DNA of 32,854 nt from assembly GCA_030431515.1 (NCBI GenBank), contig JAUIIX010000036.1, forward strand, positions 1 to 32,854, given 5' to 3'. The notes under the pieces are model-generated. The model ran no database searches. It saw nothing but the letters and a program-made list of their open reading frames with translations, and was not told the origin of the DNA. This DNA is from a bacterium (GTDB taxonomy: Bacteria; Bacteroidota; Ignavibacteria; Kapaibacteriales; UBA2268). Within the stretch, counting starts at the first letter, position 1. The number at the start of each line of letters is the position of its first letter. The position numbers and the translations under genes are program-made. This document shows positions 9,486 through 16,549 of the stretch, piece after piece.

Positions 9486-10025
9486 TCACTCCTGTAAGAT
9501 AAGACTATAAAGAAAATGATCTTCCCAACCATTAACACCAAAAAATAGATCTTTAACTATACCATCAAATTGAAAACCATTATTCTCAAATAACTTTTTT
9601 GATGCAAAATTATTAGGTAATATAGTCGCTCGTATTGAATGTAATTTTAATTCAATAGTAACAAATTCTATAATTGCTTTAAGAACCTCATCACCGATTC
9701 CTTTTCCTACAAAATCTATATCAATTTTTATACCTAAATAACAAGAAGAAAGAAAATTATATTTTATATCAATCAAAGAAATATCTCCGATTATCTTATC
9801 GGAATTTTTCTGAAAAACATAAAATCTAAAAAATTGTCCCAAATTCATTAGATTATTTTCTATCTCAAGATACTCAATTGTAGTTTCAATCGAAAAAAAA
9901 TCATCTTTTTTTAATGGCATTGAGAATTTGTGGAAATCTCTATTCCTTTTGTTATATTCCATAATTTCAATGGAATAGTTAGAATCTACTGTTTTAAGAG
10001 TAAAATTTTTTGTAATTATTTTCAT
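9486..10025 (-). CDS. GNAT acetyltransferase, RimJ/RimL type
   Basis: 179 residues from ATG 10025. A TTG three codons upstream (10034) is in frame, but GGAAAAA then serves as a spacer and binding site for the ATG. The acetyl-CoA binding loop is seen in LGIKIDIDFVGKGIGDEVLKAII (the R/QxxGxG/A loop here reads GKGIGD). It is followed by the family motif LHSIRATILPNNFASKKLFENNGF and a C-terminal WEDHFLYSL. This subgroup acetylates N-terminal amino groups of ribosomal proteins or small molecules; the substrate cannot be assigned. It is divergent from the tRNA-Glu promoter, and no terminator is obvious after it. Confidence 0.82.
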   Translation of the reverse strand: MKIITKNFTLKTVDSNYSIEIMEYNKRNRDFHKFSMPLKKDDFFSIETTIEYLEIENNLMNLGQFFRFYVFQKNSDKIIGDISLIDIKYNFLSSCYLGIKIDIDFVGKGIGDEVLKAIIEFVTIELKLHSIRATILPNNFASKKLFENNGFQFDGIVKDLFFGVNGWEDHFLYSLILQE

Positions 10026-10041
10026 TTTTTCCAATAAATAA

Positions 10042-10072
10042 TTTGCATATTAAGAAAAATTCCTTAATTTTG
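10042..10072 (+). promoter_or_regulatory. Bacteroidota-type promoter for tRNA-Glu
   Basis: TTTG at 10042-10045, a 19-nt spacer, and TAATTTTG at 10065-10072, about 30 nt before the mature tRNA. The spacing and both boxes match the Bacteroidota consensus closely. It also lies just upstream of the divergent acetyltransferase start. Confidence 0.8.
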
Positions 10073-10102
10073 AAATCTGTTCTGAACAACAATACGAAAT
10101 AT

Positions 10103-10177
10103 GGTCCCTTCGTCTAGTGGTTAGGACATCGCCCTTTCACGGCGGTAACACGGGTTCGAGTCCCGTAGGGATCACCA
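10103..10177 (+). tRNA. tRNA-Glu (anticodon UUC)
   Basis: A complete cloverleaf can be folded. Acceptor stem GGTCCCT/AGGGATC (one G-U pair), D-arm around GTCTAGTGGTTAGGAC, anticodon arm CGCCC-TTTCACG-GGCG with anticodon TTC, T-arm ACGGG-TTCGAGT-CCCGT. The CCA end is encoded (10175-10177). It is preceded by a strong promoter and followed by a terminator at 10191-10227, so it is a single-gene unit. Confidence 0.97.
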
Positions 10178-10190
10178 CTAACAATAAATT

Positions 10191-10227
10191 ATCCTTGTAA
10201 ATTAAACACTTGCAAGGATTTTTTTTT
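10191..10227 (+). terminator. Terminator after tRNA-Glu
   Basis: 10-bp stem ATCCTTGTAA (10191-10200) / TTGCAAGGAT (10210-10219) with one G-U pair and a 9-nt loop, followed by a run of nine T. Confidence 0.85.
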
Positions 10228-10489
10228 GCAAGGATTATGATTACGAGTACATTCTTATAAATATTTGATGTTTTTCATAATTTCTAACTAATTCATACTT
10301 TCTTAGTAGCAAATTGACAATCAAAAACCTAACCAACTCGTAAATATAAAGTATTATAGATGCTTACAAGTGAATTATAAAACCTTGCCTACCTTATAAT
10401 ATATTCACTGGTTAATTTTACCTATTAAAATTTATATTTAAATAAATTTAACTTTTTCAGACACAATGTCTTCCTCTATTTGACTTCAC
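10228..10489. other. Non-coding spacer with imperfect inverted repeat
   Basis: No credible ORF or RNA seen. An imperfect inverted repeat spans about 10370-10408: GTGAATTATAA and TTATAATATATTCAC, with a 4-nt bulge. The word CCTTATAATATATT in it recurs at about 14807-14820, also inside an inverted repeat. The right end carries a copy of the dispersed repeat word (10479-10498). Confidence 0.5.
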
Positions 10490-10498
10490 TCAATGACC
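10479..10498 (-). repeat. Copy of the GGTCATTGAGYGAAGTC repeat word, covering a stop codon
   Basis: On the minus strand the sequence GGTCATTGAGTGAAGTCAAA matches, with two substitutions, the repeat word present at about 17558, 17870 and 32672. Here it spans the last codons and TGA stop of the lipoprotein gene 10490-11011, so the repeat supplies its stop codon. Confidence 0.65.
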
Positions 10499-11011
10499 TA
10501 ATTCTTTCTTGTTAAGAACCTCTACTATGTGTTGATTTATGTTAATTTGATTGCTATTTTGTTGGTATTCGTCTTTAGTGATTTCGTAAGAATGCAAAAG
10601 CGAATCCAAATTCCCAAATTCAGATAAACCAACATATTTACTACTATAATTATAATAAACTAAATTTGCTTTTGTGTCATATATACTTCTTTTTACTGGG
10701 CAAGAATTACCTTTACAAAAAGAGTCAATTATTATTAATGGATTTAGAGTATATCCGCAAAATGAAATATATTCAGGAAAATGCTCCACTTTAATTGATG
10801 GCACTTCTGTATTTATTCTTAATGTAGTTGTGTCATTTGCTAATTCTAAGAGCTTTCCATTTAATATTATATCATTACATTGGATACTACTATCGCCTTT
10901 CATATTATAAACAAATTCAATATTTTGATTGTAATAATTAATCTCAATATTTTTTTGTTTACAAGAAATAATTATGCTTAATATAAATAAGTAAATAATT
11001 AATTTATTCAT
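10490..11011 (-). CDS. Hypothetical lipoprotein
   Basis: 173 residues with a lipoprotein signal: LIIYLFILSIIISC, with the modified Cys at about residue 17. The mature part contains FCGYTLNPLIIIDSFCKGNSCPVKRSIYD, with three cysteines that could form a disulfide or bind metal. No family is recognised. A GAGGAG motif lies about 11 nt before the ATG. The C terminus ends inside a dispersed repeat word (10479-10498), so the natural end of the protein may have been replaced. Localisation to the periplasmic face of the inner or outer membrane is expected. Confidence 0.7.
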   Translation of the reverse strand: MNKLIIYLFILSIIISCKQKNIEINYYNQNIEFVYNMKGDSSIQCNDIILNGKLLELANDTTTLRINTEVPSIKVEHFPEYISFCGYTLNPLIIIDSFCKGNSCPVKRSIYDTKANLVYYNYSSKYVGLSEFGNLDSLLHSYEITKDEYQQNSNQININQHIVEVLNKKELGH

Positions 11012-11334
11012 TAAATCGGTGGCTCCTCAACTTAAATACTAATAATATTTTCACTATTTCTCTTTGATTAACTATTAAAATATACCCTTGACTACTTTCA
11101 ATAAAATATATTTTACAAAATTTATTTTATATTTTTCTTATTCTATCTAATACAATTTTCTAATTTAATTTACAAAACTTATATTAAGTTGTATTTTCAA
11201 ATAAAAAGTAATCTATAGCCTCAAGATAATAAAATATTTGCCTACTTTTTTACCAACATAACTAATAGTTGCAAATAAAATCTATGTTGTTTTCGTTTTT
11301 ATAAACTTTTAATAATTATTAATTTAAGTAAAGT
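11012..11334. other. AT-rich divergent spacer
   Basis: About 320 nt between divergently read genes (lipoprotein on minus, DsbA-like gene on plus). It is very AT-rich, with no ORF, hairpin terminator or clear TAnnTTTG promoter box that I can defend. It presumably holds both promoters. Confidence 0.4.
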
Positions 11335-12329
11335 ATGAATAAAATCTTAATTGCAATTTTTTTAACATTAATGCTTAGCTACTCAAGTAGTGATGCCCAA
11401 AATAACAAAACTATGGAAAAACAAAGTAATCCGCTTTTATGCGATATCGAAACAACTGAAGGAAATTTAGATTCTACTTCTCAAAGTAGTATTCAATCAA
11501 CTAAAAAATCTGTGAAAGTAATATATTACACTGACCCTATTTGCTCTTCTTGTTGGGGTATCGAGCCACAACTCCGTAAACTTAAATTAGAGTATGGAAA
11601 TGAAATTGAAATAGAATATAGAATGGGTGGTTTACTTCCTGATTGGAATTACAATAGCGGTGGAATTAGCAAACCATCAGATGTAGCTCATCACTGGAAT
11701 GAAGTTAGTTTGTATTACGATATGCCTATAGATGGAGAGTATGGTTGGAAGACCCTTTAGATTCGTCTTACCCGCCATCTATTGCTTTTAAAGCAGCACA
11801 AATGCAAGATAATAATAAAGCTATTTTATTTCTTAGAGAAATAAGAGAAATGGTTTTTCTTAAGAAAATTAATATTACTAAATGGGAACATTTTGAACTT
11901 GCTGCTAAAACTGTTGGCTTAAATATAGAAAAATTTAAATCTGATTACGAAAATAATGAAAAAGCACTATTTGAAGAAGATTTAAAATTAGCAAGGGAAT
12001 TAGGTGTGAGAGGATTTCCGACTATTTTCTTTTTAGATGAATCTGGTAATAAAGAAATTGTTTATGGTTCAAAACCATATCCTTTTTATGAAACTTCTAT
12101 TTTAAAACTTAATCCGAATATTGAGAAAAGTGAATATAGCAAGAACTGGGAAACTCTTTTCTCAAAGTATAGCACTCTAACTGCAAAAGAGTATTCAGTA
12201 CTTTCAGGAACTCCAAGAAAAGAAAGTGAAGAGTTTTTGAATGGACTTTCTGACAAAGGAAGTTTGGAAAAATTAACAACTAAGAATGGCTCAATCTGGA
12301 TTCAAAAAGCTACTAAGCAATCAAATTAA
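11335..12329 (+). pseudogene. DsbA-family (SpxH/YjbH-like) thiol protein, frameshifted
   Basis: Two overlapping frames together encode one DsbA-family protein of about 331 residues. The first (11335-11760) has a signal-like N terminus (ILIAIFLTLMLSYSSS), a linker, and the thioredoxin-like core YTDPICSSCWGIEPQLRKLKLEYG with the CSSC active site. It continues through GGLLPDWN, KPSDVAHHWNEVSLYYDMPIDG. It then runs out of frame at about 11737-11740. The second frame resumes with VWLEDPLDSSYPPSIAFKAAQ and contains the cis-Pro region VRGFPTIFF. Inserting one base in GGAGAGTATGG restores the reading frame. The family helps fold proteins or act as a protease adaptor; members with a signal would work in the periplasm. 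No slippery heptamer is present, so this is a pseudogene or a base-call error. Confidence 0.8.
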
Positions 12330-12396
12330 TTTTATATTTGGAGTGACTTGTCTAAAAAGCTTTAATTTATTAATTTATTGAAAATTTAATTTTAAA

Positions 12397-12430
12397 ATTG
12401 CAATGGCAATTCACGAGTTGCCATTGCAAT
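12397..12430. terminator. Hairpin after the DsbA-like gene
   Basis: Perfect 13-bp stem ATTGCAATGGCAA (12397-12409) / TTGCCATTGCAAT (12418-12430) with an 8-nt loop, about 70 nt after the stop. It lacks a T-run, so it may be a factor-assisted terminator or an mRNA-stabilising hairpin rather than a classical intrinsic terminator. Confidence 0.5.
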
Positions 12431-12575
12431 ACTTTGCTTATTTATAAAATGAGATTTATCTCTATAAATAATTTACAAGAATTAAAGAAACGCACAGATT
12501 TTAGAACAAAATCATTAAGAGTAAAGACTTTTTTATACTACATCAAATAATTTTAACAATAAATAAATTAAATAA

Positions 12576-13148
12576 ATGAAAAAAGTAATAAAAACCTTAT
12601 CAATATTAGTCTTATTTTTCTTAATTTCTTGTACAGAATCTACTAAGCAAGATAATGCAAATATATCAGAAGCCGCAAAGGAAGAAATTGTTGATATTAT
12701 AAATAGTTCATTTTCAGATAAAAATGGTGAAAAATTAGAGATTGCATATAATAATACAAAAGGTATTGCTACTTTAGAATTTAAAGGTGAAAAAATTAAA
12801 TTAATTCAGCAGAAATCAGCATCAGGAAACTGGTATAAAAATGAACATTATGAATTAATTGCTAAAGGAAATGATATTGAGTTGAAAAAAGATGGCAATC
12901 TTGTTTTCAAATATGAAGATGATATTGTTCATAGTAATCTTAAAAATAAATCAGGGCAAACTCTTGATATGACTTTTAATAATTCAACAAATAAAGTTAA
13001 AGTTTATTTTAATGGTGGCGAGCAAATTGAATTAGTTGGTCAGAATCCTGCTTCTGGGATTTGGTATAAATACGAAAACTATGAATTAAGAGGAAAAGGC
13101 GAAAGTGTTAAATTTAGTAAAAATGGTAAAATATTATTTGAAAAATAA
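12576..13148 (+). CDS. Lipoprotein with two tandem MliC-like lysozyme-inhibitor domains
   Basis: 190 residues with a lipoprotein signal (ILVLFFLISC, lipidated Cys19). The mature part is an internal duplication, residues about 50-112 and 118-190. Each half reads K..L...YNN/FNN ... V/A .. F.G..I.L.Q.. ASG.WYK.E.YEL..KG..... K.G. The SG.WY and KG positions match the MliC/PliC family (inhibitors of C-type lysozyme), where a Ser and a Lys in these two motifs enter the enzyme active site. MliC proteins normally carry one such domain. A role in surface protection from host or predator lysozyme is inferred. No second-site cysteines are present, unlike disulfide-linked family members. Confidence 0.7.
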   Translation: MKKVIKTLSILVLFFLISCTESTKQDNANISEAAKEEIVDIINSSFSDKNGEKLEIAYNNTKGIATLEFKGEKIKLIQQKSASGNWYKNEHYELIAKGNDIELKKDGNLVFKYEDDIVHSNLKNKSGQTLDMTFNNSTNKVKVYFNGGEQIELVGQNPASGIWYKYENYELRGKGESVKFSKNGKILFEK

Positions 13149-13159
13149 TTTTATTAAAA

Positions 13160-13192
13160 TTGTAATAAATTAATTATTAATTGCTACTTTTG
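13160..13192 (+). promoter_or_regulatory. Possible promoter of the urea transporter gene
   Basis: TTG at 13160-13162, a 22-nt spacer and TACTTTTG at 13185-13192, matching the TAnnTTTG box. The spacer is longer than usual, so this is moderate evidence. The start codon follows 44 nt later. Confidence 0.45.
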
Positions 13193-13236
13193 TATTAAAA
13201 TATTTATTTTCATAATCAATTAATAATTTAATCTTA

Positions 13237-14058
13237 ATGAATTTTATAAAGATAATTTTACGTGGTATTGGTCAGGTAATGTTTCAAAATAATATCTATT
13301 CTGGAATATTATTTTTAATTGGCATTTTTTACAATTCTTGGCTATTAGGTCTGGCAGCAGCATTAGGTACAATAATCAGTACAAGTTCTGCTCAAATTTT
13401 TAAATATCCGAAAGAAGATATTAAAAACGGACTTTATGGTTTTAATGGAACATTGACTGGTATTGCAGTTCCTACTTTTTTTGAACTTAATATATATAGC
13501 GTATCAATGTTAATATTTGGGGCTATATTATCAACTTACTTGATGAAGTTTTTGAAAAATATTATTCCTCCATTTACTGCACCTTTTGTAATTGCAACTT
13601 GGATAGTAATACATTCCTTGACTTTACTATTTTAATTTCCTTTGTTGTCAGCAGCATCATTAACAGAAAACTCTATTAATGTTTTTGCAAGTTTAAGCAA
13701 TAGTTTCGGTCAAGTAATGTTTCAAAAAAATGTAATAACTGGATTATTTTTTCTTCTGGGAATATTAATAAACAACAAATTAATGGCTCTTTATTCAGTG
13801 TATGCCGCTGTGTTAGCTTCCTTAACTGGCTGGCTACTTTCTGAGCAAATTACATCTGTAAATGCTGGGTTAATGGGTTATAATGCAATACTTTGTGCAA
13901 TAGCATTATCAGGGAAAAGCATGAAGGTTTTTATATGGATTAGTATTGCTATAATACTCTCTACTTTGCTAAATATTGGATTAGCAATGACTAATATTAT
14001 CACTCTAACTGCTCCATTCGTTTTAACAACTTGGATAGTTTTGAAGTTCAAAAAATAA
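13237..14058 (+). pseudogene. Urea transporter interrupted by an in-frame TAA between its two halves
   Basis: Both reading frames are the same frame, separated only by TAA at 13633-13635. Together they form a bacterial urea transporter (UT/SC family) of about 273 residues built of two homologous halves. Each half begins with the GQVMFQ(N/K)N motif (IGQVMFQNNIYSGILF; FGQVMFQKNVITGLFF). Each has a NGxxGFN/NAGLMGYNA selectivity motif (GLYGFNGTLTGIA; GLMGYNAILCAIA) and ends with TAPFVxxTWIV. The stop falls in the linker, right after WIVIHSLTLLF. The second half has no ATG until its core; TTG at 13642 or 13645 could serve for reinitiation, but no ribosome binding site is visible. Either a nonsense mutation or a true two-chain channel. 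No urease genes are nearby. Confidence 0.85.
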
Positions 14059-14106
14059 TAGTTGTTTTTGATGAAATAGAATTAAAAAAAATAATCATAA
14101 GTTAAC

Positions 14107-14129
14107 ATAGGTGAATGTAGAACACCTAT
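14107..14129 (+). other. Short hairpin upstream of the FMN reductase gene
   Basis: ATAGGTG (14107-14113) / CACCTAT (14123-14129), 7-bp stem with a 9-nt loop and no T-run. It could be a weak terminator for the urea transporter gene or an operator for the next gene. Confidence 0.3.
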
Positions 14130-14183
14130 TCCCAACAACTCTGCAAATAGAAATTATTTATTATTCACTAAAAAAGGAAAAGT

Positions 14184-14737
14184 ATGAAAATGTATAAGAT
14201 TGCAGTAATTGTTGGAAGTCTTCGCAAGGAATCTTTCAACCTAAAAATAGCAAAAGCAATGATGGAACTTGCACCCGAATCATTATATTAGAATTATTAG
14301 ATATTAGCAACTTAGCAATGTTTAATGAAGACTTAGAAGCAACTCCACCTACTGAATGGGTAACATTCCGTGATAAGATTAAAGCAGCAGATGGGCTTCT
14401 ATTTTTAACGCCAGAATATAATCGTTCTGTTCCAGCCGTATTAAAAAATGCAATAGATGTAGGTTCTCGTCCTTACTGTCAAAATTCTTGGGATGGTAAG
14501 CCATCTGCAATAGCTAGTGTTTCTATAGGGAATATCAGTGGTTTTGGAGCTAATCATCATTTACGTCAATCACTTGTATTTGTGAACGCACCTACTATGG
14601 CTCAACCAGAGGCATATATTGGAGGAGCAACTGCACTATTTGACGATAAAGGAAAACTAACTAACGATTCTACTAAAGATTTTTTGAATAACTATATGCT
14701 TGCTTTTGAAAAATGGATTACTACTTTTGCAAAGTAA
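14184..14737 (+). pseudogene. NADPH-dependent FMN reductase, frameshifted
   Basis: A flavodoxin-like reductase of about 184 residues, of which the N-terminal ~33 codons are in another frame. ATG 14184 (AAAAAGG upstream) opens with YKIAVIVGSLRKESFN, the phosphate-binding GSLRxxSxN loop of the ChrR/YieF family. The frame runs into TAG at 14289. One missing base at about 14283-14287 would join it to LELLDISNLAMFNEDLEATPP. That frame continues with LFLTPEYNRSVPAVLKNAID, GKPSAIASVSIG and the C terminus. The ATG at 14318 lies well inside the fold and cannot give a functional enzyme. Intact relatives reduce quinones, azo dyes or chromate with FMN in the cytosol. Pseudogene or sequencing error. Confidence 0.82.
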
Positions 14738-14794
14738 TTTATTTCATTTAATACTTGTTTTGTAAATTTAAATAATAAGAATGTGCTTATTAAT

Positions 14795-14829
14795 ATTCAT
14801 AAATGCCTTATAATATATTGTTTATGAAT
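14795..14829. repeat. Inverted repeat in the spacer before the SnoaL-like gene
   Basis: Perfect 9-bp arms ATTCATAAA (14795-14803) and TTTATGAAT (14821-14829) around 17 nt containing CCTTATAATATATT, a word also found in the inverted repeat at about 10370-10408. It could be an operator or the remains of a small palindromic element. Confidence 0.4.
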
Positions 14830-14951
14830 TATTTAGCTGTTTATGTTTTTTATTAAAAATATTAAAAAATTAAATTTATATAATTTTTAAAAAGATGTTA
14901 CCATTATAGTTCACTTACAATTTATAAAACAATAAACTAAAAGGTAAAAAT

Positions 14952-15332
14952 ATGAGCAGTTCTCCAAAACAAGTAGTAGAAAAAATGTTTACTGCATTTG
15001 CTAATGGTGATTTAGATAAGTTCGTTGAAACAGTATCCGAGGATACCATTTGGATTTATCATGGAACGCAAATAATTCCAAAAGGAACTTTTGAAAAGAA
15101 GGAAGGCGTTAAAGCTTTTTTTAGTAATATTTTAAACAAAACTGAAATCACCAGCTTTGAACCTCAACAGTATATAGTTGAAGGAAATATGGTAGTTATT
15201 TTAGGTCAAGAACATCAGAAAGTAAAACGCTCTGGCAGAGAATTAAAACAAAAATGGGTGCAAATTTATACTATCGAAAATGAACTTATCACAAAGATGG
15301 AAGAGTTTGCTACATCTGAAGAAGTGGCTTAG
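14952..15332 (+). CDS. SnoaL-like / NTF2-fold protein
   Basis: 126 residues. The start has AAGG 7 nt upstream. The N-terminal pattern VVEKMFTAFANGDLDKFVETVSEDTIWIYHG, followed by KGVKAFFSNIL-type helix and V.GNMVVILGQEH and KWVQIYTIENELI, is typical of SnoaL-like polyketide-cyclase/ketosteroid-isomerase-fold proteins. These are small cytosolic cone-shaped proteins, of unknown substrate in most cases. It is intact, unlike the genes on either side of it, and appears to be a single-gene unit. Confidence 0.85.
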   Translation: MSSSPKQVVEKMFTAFANGDLDKFVETVSEDTIWIYHGTQIIPKGTFEKKEGVKAFFSNILNKTEITSFEPQQYIVEGNMVVILGQEHQKVKRSGRELKQKWVQIYTIENELITKMEEFATSEEVA

Positions 15333-15561
15333 TTTAATTTGCTAAATATAAAATGAATCCAAACATTTTTTTGGAATTAAACTTTATCAAGAACACAATA
15401 AGCATATTATAATTTATGCTTATTTCTTAATTAAAAAATACAAAGTAATTAATTCAATTAAAAATAATTTGTAATTTGCATTTTATTAAAGCAAAATATT
15501 AACTTTTCTAAAAAAAGAATTTATGTACTTTAATTAAATAATTAAATAAAAGGTGTAAAAA

Positions 15562-15861
15562 ATAGGAAAATATGTAAGTTTATCTGAAGCAATAAATGAC
15601 TTAACACTAAATGGTTATACTCATAATTTTAATATTAAAGTTGATTGTATTGAGTGTGGTCAAATTAATACTCAACTGAAACCTGAAGAGTTTGAGATAG
15701 ATGAAGTTTATCGCTTTCAAGAGATGTCCGATGTAGATAATGAAAGTATTTTATACGCAATTTCATCAAAATTAAATGATGTAAAAGGTCTTTTAGTAAG
15801 TGCTTACGGTATGTATGCAGACTCAGCTTCTGCTAAAATGATTGCTAAATTAAAAGCATAA
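15562..15861 (+). CDS. Small conserved Bacteroidota protein with ATA in place of a start codon
   Basis: 99 codons (IGKYVSLSEAINDL ... MIAKLKA) open from 15562. The protein belongs to a ~100-residue family often labelled, without good reason, 'phosphoribosylpyrophosphate synthetase'. Its signs are SEAINDLTLNGYTHNFN, DCIECG, LKPEEFEIDEVYRFQ and YAISS...KGLLVSAYG.YAD. The frame has no ATG, GTG or TTG: a stop (TAA 15556-15558) lies just upstream. AAAAGG (15548-15553) sits 8 nt before ATA 15562, exactly where the start should be; compare AAGG with 7 nt spacing at 14941-14952. Either ATA is used as a rare start or the start codon has mutated. Function is unknown. Confidence 0.7.
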   Translation: MGKYVSLSEAINDLTLNGYTHNFNIKVDCIECGQINTQLKPEEFEIDEVYRFQEMSDVDNESILYAISSKLNDVKGLLVSAYGMYADSASAKMIAKLKA

Positions 15862-15896
15862 ATATTTTTAAATTATACTCATTAAAACCATAATAA

Positions 15897-16520
15897 ATGG
15901 AATCAATCAGAATTATTGAAATTCTTGGAACTTGTGCATTTAGCATTGCTGGAGCATTTGCGGCAATGGATAAAAAATTAGACACTTTCGGAGTTTTCAT
16001 TATTGCCTTTGTAACTGCTATGGGTGGTGGTACATTACGTGATGTTTTAATAGGTGAACTACCTGTAAAGTGGATGCTTGATTTAAGCTCTGGTTTTGTT
16101 GTTTTACTCAGCACAATAGCAGCGATGTTATTTACAAGGTTTTTAAAAAACTTCCATAATATTCTTCTATTATTTGACTCCATTGGAATTGGATTTTTTA
16201 CAGTAGTTGGTATTAGAACAGGGATTGCATTAGAATTTCATCCAGTAATTTCAATTGTTCTCGGAACTATCACCGCTTGTTTTGGTGGAGTAATTAGGGA
16301 TATTTCATTAAATAATATTCCGCTAATATTTAAAAAAGAAATTTATGCCACAACTTGTATTTTTGGTGGTGTAATCTTTTTTCTATTACAAAACATAGAT
16401 ATGCCTCAAATGTCGATAGAAATTATTTCCCTTGTTTCTATAGTTATTTTTCGATTATTAGCAGTGAAATATGACTGGCAATTACCTAAAATTTGGAAAA
16501 CTGAAGAAACAACAAAATAA
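15897..16520 (+). CDS. TRIC-family (UPF0126) cation channel protein
   Basis: 207-residue membrane protein with seven hydrophobic segments and an internal duplication. Repeat 1 contains GTCAFSIAGAFAAMDK, MGGGTLRDVLIGELPVKWM; repeat 2 contains DSIGIGFFTVVGIRTG, CFGGVIRDISLNNIPLIFKKE. The paired GGG.(L/I)RD motifs are diagnostic of the prokaryotic TRIC (trimeric intracellular cation) family, which forms monovalent-cation channels in the inner membrane. Start at ATG 15897, 35 nt after the preceding stop, so it may share its transcript. Physiological role in bacteria is unclear. Confidence 0.9.
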   Translation: MESIRIIEILGTCAFSIAGAFAAMDKKLDTFGVFIIAFVTAMGGGTLRDVLIGELPVKWMLDLSSGFVVLLSTIAAMLFTRFLKNFHNILLLFDSIGIGFFTVVGIRTGIALEFHPVISIVLGTITACFGGVIRDISLNNIPLIFKKEIYATTCIFGGVIFFLLQNIDMPQMSIEIISLVSIVIFRLLAVKYDWQLPKIWKTEETTK

Positions 16521-16549
16521 AACATTATTTATAAATTAAGTAAAATATT

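Noticed and set aside
10674-10910. 78-residue plus-strand ORF opposite the lipoprotein gene
   Set aside because: Shadow of the minus-strand lipoprotein gene, which has a proper signal peptide and ribosome binding site.
13633-13635. Recoding of TAA as a sense codon
   Set aside because: Many genes in the window, such as gpsA, sppA and aspS, end at TAA where their families end, and no other internal TAA is seen.
11731-14300. Programmed -1 frameshifting in the two frameshifted genes
   Set aside because: Neither site contains an X XXY YYZ slippery heptamer, and the two sites share no motif.
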